DNA of 64,000 nucleotides. Source: Bin87 sp965204905 (lineage in GTDB: Bacteria; Chloroflexota; Dehalococcoidia; Lucifugimonadales; UBA3495). Each line of letters starts with the position of its first letter. Positions within the stretch are counted from its first letter, which is position 1. Location of the stretch: contig OZ242042.1 in the NCBI GenBank assembly GCA_965204905.1, positions 310,001 through 374,000 on the forward strand. Reading direction: 5' to 3'. Below, piece by piece: positions 17,416-26,522 of the stretch. A program made the translations under genes and the position numbers. The notes beneath the pieces are model-generated. The model was given only the letters and a program-made list of their open reading frames with translations, ran no database searches and was not told the DNA's origin.

Positions 17416-18528
17416 TTACCGTAGAAATTGGGCCAGCTGATCGGCGTTGGCCCGCATCATGCCGATATAGTCGGTATATTCGTCGTCCGGCAGCGAGCGG
17501 ATGATGCCGACCCGTATTCCCGCGTCCCGGGCAACCTGTTCCAGGGCGTCGGCGGAGAATTGGGGCTCCGAGAACACGGCGGGCAAGCCACGGTGCTCCA
17601 CCAGTTCCAGGACGTTTGCGATGTCGTCGGGCGAAACGTCCCCGCCATGGCCACCCACGAAGGCTTGCACCTCCACATCGTATCGCGTGCCGAAGTACCC
17701 GAAGGCGTCATGGAAGGTCACCATCACGCGGTGCTCTGCGGGTATCGAAGCCAGCGTGTCGGCGATGTAGGCGTCCAAAACCTCCAGTTGCTCGATGTAT
17801 TCCGCTGCGTTTTCCATGTAAGTTGCCGCGTTGTCCGGGTCTGCCTCGACCAATCCGTCGGCGATCCGGTTCACGTAGTGGACTACCATACGCGGATTCT
17901 GCCAGAAGTGCGGGTCGCCCGCACCGTGGTCGTGGCCGTGGTGGTCATCGTGGCCAGCATGGTCATCGTGCCCCTCTGCATGGTGGCCGCCCTCGCCCAG
18001 AATGCCGACGAAAGCGATCTTGGTGGGGGTGCCGGAAATATCCCAGTGGTTCACCTCTTCCAGGTCATGGGCATCGAGCGCAATGACTTCGCCCTCGCCG
18101 GAATTGGTGATGAAGATGTGCCCGGGTGCGGTGGCAATGTGGGGTCTTGCCCAGAAGCTGGGATCGATCTCACCGGTCAACACGTCTGACGTTGACGCCA
18201 GGAGGTCAAGGTCGTGCGCCTCGTACATGCGCAATTCACCGTCGCTCATCACCACCAGCAGCAGTTCGCCGTCGTGGCTGAGCGCTACCTGGATGGGACG
18301 CAGGTCCTCGCTGGCTGGTATCAACTGCTCCATAGTGCCTTCTTCCGGTTCGACGACGTACAGGCCGACCGCCGATCCCAGGGCGAAGAAGTGGTCGAGA
18401 CCGTGATAACCCCAGACGGAAGTCAGGCGGAAGTCATCAGGTGATCCCGCCGGGGCCGCGATGAAAGCATCCTCGTATTCGCCGTGGTGGGCTTCCACCA
18501 TCAGGACGCCGCCGGTGCAGCCGAACAC
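17416..18528 (-). CDS. Zinc-binding ABC transporter substrate-binding protein, C-terminal piece (rest of propeller plus C-lobe)
   Basis: This is the downstream half of one gene split by the TGA at 18607-18609; it is in the same frame as the upstream half. It starts at a GTG only for want of the real start, and open frame continues back to 18606. First come further propeller blades (VFGCTGG, LSHDGELLLVV, GEVIALDAHDLEEV), then an extreme His run at about 18000-17920, then the ZnuA-type C-lobe. The C-lobe holds three of the four expected Zn ligands: His in DPHFWQNPR, His in FHDAFGYFGTR and Glu in FSEPQFSAD. In ZnuA/AztC proteins these bind periplasmic Zn(II) for delivery to the ABC permease. No permease or ATPase gene is next to it. 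Confidence 0.75.
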   Translation of the reverse strand: MFGCTGGVLMVEAHHGEYEDAFIAAPAGSPDDFRLTSVWGYHGLDHFFALGSAVGLYVVEPEEGTMEQLIPASEDLRPIQVALSHDGELLLVVMSDGELRMYEAHDLDLLASTSDVLTGEIDPSFWARPHIATAPGHIFITNSGEGEVIALDAHDLEEVNHWDISGTPTKIAFVGILGEGGHHAEGHDDHAGHDDHHGHDHGAGDPHFWQNPRMVVHYVNRIADGLVEADPDNAATYMENAAEYIEQLEVLDAYIADTLASIPAEHRVMVTFHDAFGYFGTRYDVEVQAFVGGHGGDVSPDDIANVLELVEHRGLPAVFSEPQFSADALEQVARDAGIRVGIIRSLPDDEYTDYIGMMRANADQLAQFLR

Positions 18529-18606
18529 GGCGATGTGCCCGTTGCCCGCGTCGCCGTGGAGGTCGGGACAGCCTTCGGCGCGGTGCAGGGAGTTGCCTTC
18601 CAGGTC

Positions 18607-18609
18607 TCA
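18607..18609 (-). other. In-frame TGA splitting the zinc-binding protein gene
   Basis: The frame reads GAEI, TGA, DLEGNSLHRAEGCPDLHG. Homology-like propeller sequence continues without any shift, so a single C-to-T change of a CGA (Arg) codon, a sequencing error, or readthrough would each explain it. Other genes here use TGA as an ordinary stop. Confidence 0.8.
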
Positions 18610-19758
18610 GATTTCCGCGCCGATGGGCAGCCGGTAGTCGCTGGGGTTCTGGGCGAAATCCGGGTGTTGTATGGTGACGGCGAACAGGTCGTGTTCCAGG
18701 GGCACGGCGGCGCCGTGATGAGGGCCGGCGTTGAGCACGATAGGATCGTATGATGCGCCATCCTCTTCCAGTTCATGCTCATTGAGCAGGACGATGTCTC
18801 CGGAACCGTCGTAATAAATGGTAGCCCATTCGCCGCCGACGTACATGTGGACCGGACGGTCGCCCGTGAGGTCGATCCCCAGGAGGCTGACGTCCCGTTC
18901 CACCAGATCGAAGTGGTCGCCGTGCTCTTCCAGATACACGCCGCCGTCGACAATGTTCACCGCGTTGGCGTCGCTGGATACGGCTATGGCAAAGCGTCCG
19001 CTCTTGGTCGGATAGATTCGGCCAGCGCGGGAACCCAGGTCGAACTCATCCTGGTGGACATGACCGGTCTCCAGATCGATTACGGATAGAGCGCCGGTTT
19101 CGCCGTCGCCGATGAGCAACCGGCCAGCGAGTTCGACGCCGTGTTCGTCCCCGTGCTCCATCGCGTGGTCATGGTGGTCTCCTCCCGGGAATGGCAATTC
19201 AACCAACTCCTGGGGCTCCAGTCCCTCCGACGCGACCACCCGAATGGCGTCGGCTGAGGAGGCGTTGTCGAGCAAATCTTCGATATGGGCGGCGAGGTTC
19301 GTCCCGTTGCTGACCACGAGGTCCGCCTCCGCTATGCGCACACTGTCAGCGGGAGTGCTCTGCCACGTGTGGACGTCAGAGCCCGGTTTGACCAGCGCGT
19401 CCACCTGTACCAAATCGCCACCGACTTGTCGCACCAAGTCCGCGAGCACGGGGTTGCCGGTCACCACTTTGACGGGATCGGTCTGCGCGGGCTGACTAGT
19501 CCCAGACGCCGGGGTGGACCGGTCCGCGGTAGCGGCGGGGGTGGTGGGTGGGGCAGCAGTCGGCTGGGAAGGTGCAGCCGAGACTTGAGCCGTGGAACCT
19601 GCGGCGGACGAATCACTGGACGGAGGGAGGTCCGGTTCTTCGCCCCCGCAGGCCGTCAGCAGCAGCGCAATTGCCGCCAGCGCGATGAGGAACGCCAAGG
19701 CCGGCCGCAGCGGAAGGGTTTTGGCAGAGGGCAGGGGTGGTTGCGCAGGTTGCTTCAT
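18607..19758 (-). CDS. Zinc-binding lipoprotein (ZnuA/AztC type) N-lobe with inserted AztD-like beta-propeller, N-terminal piece
   Basis: Started at the ATG at 19758 behind GGAGAAAACCG. The N-terminus is a lipoprotein signal: RPALAFLIALAAIALLLTAC with lipobox LTAC, then a Ser/Pro/Thr/Ala-rich linker. Next comes the N-lobe of a cluster A-I metal-binding protein (VKVVTGNPVLADLVRQVGG, and DVHTWQSTPADSVRIAEAD carrying the first Zn-ligand His). At the place where these proteins have a His-rich loop (GGDHHDHAMEHGDEHG) the lobe is interrupted and beta-propeller blades follow (GRLLIGDGETGALSVIDLET, GRIYPTKSGRFAIAVSSDAN). The propeller resembles the periplasmic zinc metallochaperone AztD. It stops at an in-frame TGA; the rest of the propeller and the C-lobe follow in frame. 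Confidence 0.78.
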   Translation of the reverse strand: MKQPAQPPLPSAKTLPLRPALAFLIALAAIALLLTACGGEEPDLPPSSDSSAAGSTAQVSAAPSQPTAAPPTTPAATADRSTPASGTSQPAQTDPVKVVTGNPVLADLVRQVGGDLVQVDALVKPGSDVHTWQSTPADSVRIAEADLVVSNGTNLAAHIEDLLDNASSADAIRVVASEGLEPQELVELPFPGGDHHDHAMEHGDEHGVELAGRLLIGDGETGALSVIDLETGHVHQDEFDLGSRAGRIYPTKSGRFAIAVSSDANAVNIVDGGVYLEEHGDHFDLVERDVSLLGIDLTGDRPVHMYVGGEWATIYYDGSGDIVLLNEHELEEDGASYDPIVLNAGPHHGAAVPLEHDLFAVTIQHPDFAQNPSDYRLPIGAEI

Positions 19759-19804
19759 CGGTTTTCTCCGTAGTTGTGGGTTTCGATTGCTGGTCTGATA
19801 GAGT

Positions 19805-19814
19805 TGACATGTCA
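19805..19814. promoter_or_regulatory. Palindrome upstream of the zinc-binding protein gene
   Basis: TGACATGTCA is a perfect 10-bp palindrome 47 bp upstream of the ATG. It lies at the edge of an AT-rich stretch (19800-19930) that contrasts with the GC-rich surroundings and contains further GATA/TATC-type inverted half-sites. A metal-responsive operator (Zur- or MntR-like) would fit the gene's role, but the sequence matches no consensus I know. Confidence 0.35.
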
Positions 19815-20084
19815 GTATTCGTTCGTATTGATATGACATCTCAAAATTTTTTGACGATGGCCGTTCGTTTCGATGATGGATGGTGTTAGATATGATGTAT
19901 CAATAATGTAGACGCGAAATAAAATGTGGGATGACCAGGCGCTGGGGTTCGGTGTCCCGTGCGGTGGAGCGGAGCCGGGGATGCTCGTGGCCGGGATACT
20001 TGGTGCTAGCTGCTATTATAATGATACCTTGTATCGAATCCTATCATCGCGATTTTGGTGTGTCAAACTCGGACGGAGTTAATC

Positions 20085-20150
20085 TAACATCGTCGGACAA
20101 AAGCGCTTGATGCTCACGCCGAGCCTTCATCCTCTCGGCTTGTGTACCAT
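20085..20150 (-). pseudogene. Scar of a tyrosine integrase gene
   Basis: Translating the minus strand gives AERMKARREHQALLS, nearly identical to AERMKARREHQVPLS in the integrase remnant at 40120-40665. Only about 20 codons survive. The nearby repeat at 20213-20290 also matches the region upstream of the other integrase remnant, so both are leftovers of one element type. Confidence 0.6.
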
Positions 20151-20212
20151 CATTTAGCGGATGTGGCGGGATTTTGCTGGACGTAATAGGACACAAAAGA
20201 TGCCGTCCCTAC

Positions 20213-20290
20213 TCAAGTTAAGTAGGAAACGGCCGATTCCAGTGGGGATTTACGACGTAAAGATGGCGGAGACGTTCGTCGATTTTGCCG
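20213..20290. repeat. Diverged copy of an ~80-bp repeat (copy A)
   Basis: The run AAGTAGGAAACGGCCG...GTAAAGATGGCGGAGA aligns at roughly three quarters identity with 40660-40742 (copy B). Each copy sits beside an integrase remnant. Copy A abuts the worn end of the IS630 copy. Confidence 0.55.
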
Positions 20291-21361
20291 CAGCCAAGGT
20301 GAAATCTACATTTGCGTGGCGGAGAGGGTTGGCGTGGGTGGTGACAATTAATTCGTCGGCTTTTGCTTGCAGCACGGTTCGGCACCGGCGTTTGACTGCT
20401 TCGCGTCGCTGGGTCAGATCGGTGAAAAAGCTGCCGACCGTTTCGCGCACTGCGTCACGGGTTCCCTGGCACAAGTTGGCGGTGGCTTCCTGGCGCACCC
20501 ATCCCCAAATCGCCTCATCAGCGTTGAAGTCCGGACTGTCACTGGGCAAGTTCACCAGGCGCAGGTTCAGGCTGGGCATGGTCAGATAAGCCCTAATGGC
20601 GTCGCCCCGGTGGGCTGGCGAATTGTACCAAATCACGATGAGCGGTTCGGTGTGGTGCCTCCGCAGTTGCTGTTGCCCTCCAGTTCCATCACCTCCACCT
20701 CCTCAGTCTCCAGGCACACCGCCGAGTAGTAGCTGACCTTCTCCCCACGGCGCAGGCTGGTGGAGCCCACAAGGGCTTCCCGCCGCGCCGGATCCGCCTT
20801 GAGCAATCGCTTCCTGGGCCGCTTCAGCACAAACCCCAACCGGTGCAGGTAGTTCAGGTCCGCCTGCGGCGGACTCCGGCTCAGCGCCAACCCGAAGCGG
20901 TCCCGCACAAACTGGCACACCGACTTCCAGTTATAGTTGGATGCTCCGATGCCCGACTGGGACGGCAATTCCTGCACCGCCGCTTTCAGCTCGGCTCGTT
21001 GCTCCACGTCCAACGCGGGGGGAACCACCAGTCTGCTCAAAAACCAGTCCCCTAGGACCACCCTCGGCGAATGTCTTGACCCATTGGCCTATGGTATGGG
21101 CATCCCGCTCCAGGGCTCGACCCACCGCCGCAGCCGTCCATCCCTGAGCCAGCAGCCACACCCCGTGCCACCGCTCCCGTTCCCGCGGTGCCGCCGCTCA
21201 GTACATCCGTCGCCGCACCTCAGCATCGTCCATCCGCCACTACTCCAGCGCCCGCCCATCTCCTGCGTACCCAACTACCCCTTCAGATCTCCCAAACACC
21301 GGTCTCATTTGCCCCCAATTCTATCCAACACCAATGCGAGTTTCACTCTGTCTTCGGTTTA
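20283..21361 (-). mobile_element. Degenerate IS630-family element
   Basis: The outer end near 21361 (GTTTCACTCTGTCTTCGGTTTAG) and the inner end near 20290 (GCAGCCAAGGTGAAATCTACATTTG) match the terminal repeats of the complete copy at 55768-57005. The right-hand end closes on a TA dinucleotide, the IS630 target. The element lies directly against the truncated istB at 21361 and has probably cut that gene. Confidence 0.75.
20285..21275 (-). pseudogene. IS630-family transposase, broken
   Basis: Pieces of one transposase appear in different frames. The N-terminal helix-turn-helix part (GWTAAAVGRALERDAHTIGQ) is followed by the middle (RDRFGLALSRS..LNYLHRLGFVLKRP) and the catalytic C-terminus (WYNSPAHRGDAIRAYL, NLPSDSPDFNADEAIWGWVR). 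Compared with the copy at 55821-57006, about 55 residues including the first catalytic Asp (ADEAHFQ region) are missing and another break lies near 20635. The C6 run used for frameshifting in the intact copy is conserved (CCCCCC near 21017-21022). Confidence 0.8.
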
Positions 21362-21785
21362 GGGCTGGGTCTGGCCGCCTGCCAAAAGGGCATGTCGGTG
21401 GGTTTCACCACTGCGGCCGCCCTGGTCCACGAACTCATGGAGGCCCGGAACGAGCGCCGACTGCTCAACCTCCAGCGCCAACTGGCTAGGCTCAAGCTCC
21501 TCATCATCGACGAGTTAGGCTTCGTGCCTCTGTCCACCACCGGGGCCGAACTTCTCTTTGAGGTCTTCAGCCAGCCCTACGAAAGAGCCTCCATTCTGGT
21601 CACAACCGACCTGCCCTTTGACGATTGGACCCAGGTCTTCGGCTCAGAACGTCTCACCGGGTCGCTGCTGGATCGTTTCACCCACCACGTCCACATTATC
21701 GAGATGAACGGCGATAGCTACCGCCTCAAAAGCAGTCAGCAAAGCGCCGTCTCGCAGCATCCCGAAGAACTGACCGACGTTTATG
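21361..21785 (+). pseudogene. IS21-family IstB-like ATPase, 5' end lost
   Basis: The plus-strand frame gives GLGLAACQKGMSVGFTTAAA, then LKLLIIDELGFVPLSTTGAE (Walker B) and ILVTTDLPFDDWTQVFGSER. These are the middle and C-terminal parts of an IstB/DnaC-like helper ATPase. The Walker A segment that should come just before GLAAC is absent because the IS630 copy begins there. No istA is present. This is an older IS21 relative, distinct from the intact IS21 at 58100-60441. Confidence 0.8.
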
Positions 21786-21842
21786 GTGCCGTCTACTACG
21801 GTTTCCCTGGTCTCACTGTCGGTCCAGCCACCAGACCAGGGG

Positions 21843-23417
21843 TTAAGCCGACGCAATCCATTCGACGGCACGTTCCCCTATCATGACAACCGTTGCATGG
21901 CTACCACCTGACCTTGTAACCCGCGGCATCACCGACGCATCGACCACCGACAACCCCTTTACACCCTTGACGTTGCAGTATTGATCAACAACCGCCATTG
22001 GGTCTGAATCCGGGCCCATCTTGCATGTGCCGGACACATGTCGGGCTGTTCCCACGGTTTGGCGTATATACACGTCCAAAGCGTCGTCGTCGGCCATAAT
22101 GTCATCGGTGGGGTGGAGCCGGTAATCGGCCACGTCTTTATACGCATCGGATTCAAGGAAACCGATGGCCATTCGGATGCCTTCCCGCACCCGACGAATG
22201 TCGTTCGGATGCTGAAGATAGCGGTAGTTGAACTCCGGCTGCACTGTGGGATCGGCAGACGCAAGCCTGACGTATCCCGCGCCGTCGGGTAGTCCGAGGG
22301 TACACGAGATTCGAGCCACGCGATCCGCAGGAACGTCATCGTTGAGGAACTTGGTCCGTAAACCGGGGACGCGCTCCGGCCTTTCGTCAACCATCGGGGT
22401 GGTCCTCAGCAACATGTCATTGACTTCGCTGGACCCTTGAGAGGTGTAGTGCAAACAGAAGCGTGCCGCATCGATATCAGAAGTCAGGGTCATTCCGTCC
22501 TTGACTTTGAATGTAATCTGGGCGCTCAGGTGGTTAAACAGGTTCTGCCCCACTCCGGGAAGCTCATGGACGAGAGGTATCCCAAATTGCTGGAGTTGGT
22601 CTTTGGGGCCGATTCCCGACAGCATGAGCAGGTGGGGCGACTTGAGGGCTCCGGCGCTCAACACAACCCGGTCTGCTTCAACGTTGAAAATCTCGCCCCC
22701 GCTTTCAACTTCCACACCAACGGCCTTTAGATCCTCGATCAATACCTTCCTGACGAAAACCCCTCCCCGCACCGTGAGGTTGAGACGGTGGCGCATGGGA
22801 TTCAGGTGAGTGATGGCAGCGCTCATCCTCCAGCCGTCCAGGTTGTTCGAGGGCCACACGCCAACGCCCGAGGGGTTCGGGCCATTGGTATCCTCGACTG
22901 TCCCGTAACCCGTCTCCAAGCAGGCTGCGTGGAAGGCCGTTTGGATGTCTGCCCAGGGCCCGGATTGACGGCGCCTAACCGGCATCGGTCCGTCGGAGCC
23001 ATGAAAATCATCGCGAATGTCGAGATCGTGCTCGGATTTTCTGAAGTAAGGCAGAACTTTGTCGTAAGACCATTCATCGTTGCCCATCGCAGCCCAGGAG
23101 TCGAAATCCTCGGGTAACCCCCTCTGCATTGCCTGACCGTTGATGGAGGACCCTCCTCCGATCACCTTGCCCTGCGCTACGTGGATCTCGCCTTGCTCTT
23201 CGGTGATCGTTCCCCGCAGGGCCCAGTTATGCTCCGATTCCGGGGATTCTGCATAGCTCGTGTGTCCGAACTTGATTTCGTCCGGAAGATAGTCTGGATC
23301 GGGGTAATCCGGCCCGGCTTCCAGCAACAGAACGGAGGTATTCGCGTTTTCAGCCAATCTGGAGGCCAACACCGATCCAGCCGCTCCCCCACCGACGATA
23401 ACAACGTCATATTTCAT
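21843..23417 (-). CDS. GMC family FAD-dependent oxidoreductase (choline dehydrogenase-like)
   Basis: A full-length (524-residue) GMC enzyme. The FAD-binding VIVGGGAAGSVLASRLAE and LLLEAG come first, the GMC signature GKVIGGGSSINGQAMQRGLP near 85-105, the second signature GALKSPHLLMLSGIGP near 260, and the C-terminal catalytic His in RHVSGTCKMGPDSD. The usual NPxxT motif after the second His region is replaced by SHATVVMIGERA. Such enzymes oxidise alcohols, cholines or polyols with FAD. It is intact, although mobile-element debris lies on both sides. Confidence 0.87.
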   Translation of the reverse strand: MKYDVVIVGGGAAGSVLASRLAENANTSVLLLEAGPDYPDPDYLPDEIKFGHTSYAESPESEHNWALRGTITEEQGEIHVAQGKVIGGGSSINGQAMQRGLPEDFDSWAAMGNDEWSYDKVLPYFRKSEHDLDIRDDFHGSDGPMPVRRRQSGPWADIQTAFHAACLETGYGTVEDTNGPNPSGVGVWPSNNLDGWRMSAAITHLNPMRHRLNLTVRGGVFVRKVLIEDLKAVGVEVESGGEIFNVEADRVVLSAGALKSPHLLMLSGIGPKDQLQQFGIPLVHELPGVGQNLFNHLSAQITFKVKDGMTLTSDIDAARFCLHYTSQGSSEVNDMLLRTTPMVDERPERVPGLRTKFLNDDVPADRVARISCTLGLPDGAGYVRLASADPTVQPEFNYRYLQHPNDIRRVREGIRMAIGFLESDAYKDVADYRLHPTDDIMADDDALDVYIRQTVGTARHVSGTCKMGPDSDPMAVVDQYCNVKGVKGLSVVDASVMPRVTRSGGSHATVVMIGERAVEWIASA

Positions 23418-23805
23418 GGGTCCTCCTTAAACGCTTCGTCTTCTAACCCAGGATTTCCCAGTTTTAACTGATTCCGCTGAGGATAGGACGTTCTGGGATT
23501 TTTCAGATTATAAACCAGCATTCTCCATATCGGCCGACCAGCAGGTTCCGAACCGGGTAGTTGGAGCATATTGCCGGTCTTCGTTGGTTGTCAATCCTCT
23601 TTCGCTCCTGTGCCAAGGGCGTCGGCACAACGTACGTCGCTTCAGGCCATTATCGGAAAACCGACGCGAAATCGCTCGAACACCAGACGAGAGCGACATC
23701 GACCAGCTTCCGGCACCGGCAGGCAGCGCCTCGAACACCGGCACCACTCCGACCCACAGACCGGCCAGAAACACCATAAATCGGGCCTCTGAGGGCACTT
23801 TGGGC
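23418..23805. other. Intergenic stretch with no gene I can support
   Basis: Several overlapping frames are open on both strands, but none shows recognisable motifs or a ribosome site. It lies between the GMC gene and IS debris and is probably decayed mobile DNA. Confidence 0.4.
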
Positions 23806-23947
23806 GAACCAGCTCTGGCGGGCTCCACCAGCCCCCGCCAGGGTGAGAAGGTCAGCTACTACTTGGCAGTGTGCCTGGCGACTGGGGAGGTGGAGGTGAT
23901 GGAACTGGAGGGCAACAGCAACTCTGTTACCTCGGCTGCTTTCCTGG
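23806..23947 (+). pseudogene. Fragment of an IS630-family transposase
   Basis: About 140 bp matching the middle of the intact transposase at 56032-57006: PRQGEKVSYYLAVCLATGEV then EVMELEGNSNSVTSAAFLG, corresponding to SPRRGEKVSYYSAVCLETGE. It has no ends of its own and sits inside the IS66 remnant on the opposite strand, so it is a residue of an insertion into that element. Confidence 0.75.
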
Positions 23948-24970
23948 GTCAGCCGGAGATCGTCGGGGTAGAGGACGCGCAGGTCGTGGATGTCCCTCAA
24001 CAGATGTGCCCAGCAGCGTTGGTTGGGGCCGTCATAGTGATGGTAGGCAGCATAGAAGTCGCTGACCAGCACGCCAGCAAACTCATAGCCCAAGACCTCG
24101 TCCACCACGGTTTTGCCTCGTTCCCGTCTCAGGAAGTACCGCTGGGTGGGTGCGCTGAAGGTCCAAGCGATCTTTGACAGATCGGGCCGTTGTGTCCGTC
24201 CTCCCGTCACCCAGTCTCATCGGCATGGACCACCGGACTGCCTCGGATCCGTTCCACAATGTCGGCCATCACCGATTGGGCCTTATGGGCCCCCTTTGAG
24301 TGGCGTCGAAGATGACTCCCAGGCTGAGGTGCAACCCGTGCACCGTGTCTAGATACCACTGGATGGTGCGCCAGGACAACCTGGCCTCCTCCCGTAGCGC
24401 CGCAATCAGGCTGACCAGGTTGATCCCCAACGCTGCTGGCCCAGCATCACTCCCTCCAACTGCGCCGATGGCACACAATAGCGATGACACTGGGCACGGG
24501 TGCGGGCGATATAGACGTGCTCTGTAACCTGCACCGGTACCTGGGGCAACTCGATGACCTCCCGAGTGCGCTGGATTCAGCCACCGGACAACTGGATCCC
24601 ACAGTCGGGACACTGCTCCAGCGCGTGCTCCACCCGCCTGTCGGGCGTCATTCTGGCCCGGGCAAAACCGTGACGACGGGGCTGGCGTGGCTTCCTGGGT
24701 TGGGCCGGCTTCCGCGCTCCTCTGGGCTTCAGACCGGGCATCCGGCCCGAACCGCCTGACTTGCCCCGGCCTTCCAGCTGGGCAACCCGCTTCTCCAGCC
24801 GTTCAATGATGGCCTGCTGCCGGATGATGATGTCGATGAGGACATCCCGGTCGCCAATCCTGAGATCAATTTCCCTGTCCATCCAAGTTATATGATATAA
24901 CCACCACCATCAACGCCAGCCGTCTCCAAACCCAGTTCCGCCAATTCACCTCACCAACTCTGAACAGTTA
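23940..24970 (-). mobile_element. IS66-family element remnant
   Basis: It covers the broken transposase and its upstream end. Read on the minus strand, the outer end begins GTAACTGTTCAGAGTTGG near 24970, which looks like an IS66-type terminus. The left terminus and the small accessory genes tnpA/tnpB of classic IS66 were not found. Confidence 0.6.
23948..24882 (-). pseudogene. IS66-family transposase (TnpC type), broken
   Basis: Starting at the ATG at 24882: coiled-coil N-terminus (IIIRQQAIIERLEKRVAQLE), basic linker, then the zinc-binding HALEQCPDCGIQLSGG, which ends in a stop. The protein continues in other frames: TREVIELPQVPVQVTEHVYI, LREEARLSWRTIQWYLDTVH and finally TFSAPTQRYFLRRERGKTVV and VSDFYAAYHHYDGPNQRCWA, which carries a catalytic Asp. 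At least two frameshifts and the IS630 fragment show that it is dead. Confidence 0.82.
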
Positions 24971-25071
24971 CCTGTTACGGCTTTTTGTTGACATTCGACT
25001 TGGCCAATCCTAATATGTTGCGAAGCGGCGCTTGGCTTAGTGTTCTGGGCTCTATAAACGGAGAGGTGGTA

Positions 25072-26487
25072 ATGCCCCGCCAAGAAGACATTCGATTGAT
25101 GGCCCATTTAATGAGACGGGCAGGCTTCGGTGATACCCGTGAGGAACTGGAGGAGCGCGTCTCCAAAGGCTACGAAGCCGTGGTCGAGGAGCTTCTGTAT
25201 CCAGAGCGGCATCCGGCCATAGACGACGAACTGCTGTACCGGTTCTTCCCGGGTTATGAGGGGGCCGGGGCGCTGCCAATAAATCAGGCCAATTGGGTGT
25301 TCCGGATGATCAACACCAAACGGCCTCTGGAAGAGAAGATGGCTCTTTTCTGGCATCAGTTGTTCGCCACCAGCAACTCCAAGGTGGACAATCCACTGGA
25401 GTTGACTCGCCAGATTGCCATCTTCCGTGAATACGGATTGGGTACTTACCGCGACCTGCTGGTAGAGGTTGCAAAGTCGCCAGCCATGATCTTCTGGTTG
25501 GACAACCAGGGAAATCGTGACGGCGCCATAAATGAAAACTGGGGGCGGGAGCTGTTGGAGCTTTTCTCCCTCGGAGTCGGAAACTACTCAGAGGATGATA
25601 TCAGGGAAGCAGCCAGGGCCTTTACCGGATGGACGATTGCCCCGAAGATTCCCCGTAATCCTTACGGTCGTTTCCACTGGCTATTCGACTACAAACCTGA
25701 GGACCACGACGATCGGGAGAAGACCTTCCTGGGGTATACCGGGAACTTCAATGGCGAAGACATCGTGGACATTATCGCGGATCAACCGGCTACGGCCCGG
25801 TTCTTGGCCCGTCACCTCTACAGATTCTTCGTCGCCGACGAGCCCCATGTCGCCAGTTGGAACATTACACCACCAGTTGACCCTGAAGCCATCGAGTTGT
25901 TGGCGGATGCCTACAATGAATCCGGTGGCGACATCCGGTCTATTTTACGAGCGTTGTTCAATTCAGAGTTCTTCAAGAATGCCCGCTTCGCCCGGGTGAA
26001 AAGCCCGGCTGAATTGATCGTTGGCACTGTGCGCCTGGCGGGCAACTATGAAGGCTTCAAGCCAGGATTCAACAATCTGGCGTTGGAGTGCGGTTGGCAG
26101 GGACAGGGGCTGCTCAATCCTCCCAGCGTGGAGGGTTGGCACACAGGCTCAGAATGGATCGACCCCGGCGTTTTGATGCGCCGGGTGAACTTTGCCGCGA
26201 GGATATTTGGAGACATCTCACTACCCGGCGTGCAGACCATCGTCAAACGGGTGTTGGTAAACGTGCATGTGCATGGGGATTGTTCCCCCCAGGCGATAGT
26301 GGAAGCCTGTCTCGATGCGATGGGACCGTTGGAAGTCAGTATGACGACCCACTCTGAATTGATTGCCCATGCCGAAAAATGTGGCGATCTGGCCTGGAGC
26401 ACCCACGAAGAATTCATGGCTACATTGCGCAATGTGAGCAGGATCTTGACCTTGATTGCCGCCTCGCGGGAATATCAGTTTGCCTAG
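25072..26487 (+). CDS. DUF1800 family protein
   Basis: The 471-residue protein has the DUF1800 layout: an N-terminal AHLMRRAGFGDTREELEERV, the middle EKMALFWHQLFATSNSKV, and ENWGRELLELFSLGVGNYSE with DIREAARAFTGWTI. The family's biochemical role is not established. It is nearly always encoded directly before a DUF1501 protein, as here (35-bp gap). The ATG is chosen behind GAGAGGTGGTA; an upstream in-frame ATG would add 29 residues without family similarity. No signal peptide is visible. Confidence 0.88.
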   Translation: MPRQEDIRLMAHLMRRAGFGDTREELEERVSKGYEAVVEELLYPERHPAIDDELLYRFFPGYEGAGALPINQANWVFRMINTKRPLEEKMALFWHQLFATSNSKVDNPLELTRQIAIFREYGLGTYRDLLVEVAKSPAMIFWLDNQGNRDGAINENWGRELLELFSLGVGNYSEDDIREAARAFTGWTIAPKIPRNPYGRFHWLFDYKPEDHDDREKTFLGYTGNFNGEDIVDIIADQPATARFLARHLYRFFVADEPHVASWNITPPVDPEAIELLADAYNESGGDIRSILRALFNSEFFKNARFARVKSPAELIVGTVRLAGNYEGFKPGFNNLALECGWQGQGLLNPPSVEGWHTGSEWIDPGVLMRRVNFAARIFGDISLPGVQTIVKRVLVNVHVHGDCSPQAIVEACLDAMGPLEVSMTTHSELIAHAEKCGDLAWSTHEEFMATLRNVSRILTLIAASREYQFA

Positions 26488-26522
26488 GCACGCGCATCCA
26501 ACTGATGCAGAAGGATATGAAA

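Noticed and set aside
18607..18609. Selenocysteine or tryptophan recoding of TGA
   Set aside because: No SECIS-like hairpin was recognised just after it, the site is a propeller loop rather than a redox motif, and other genes in the window end in TGA.
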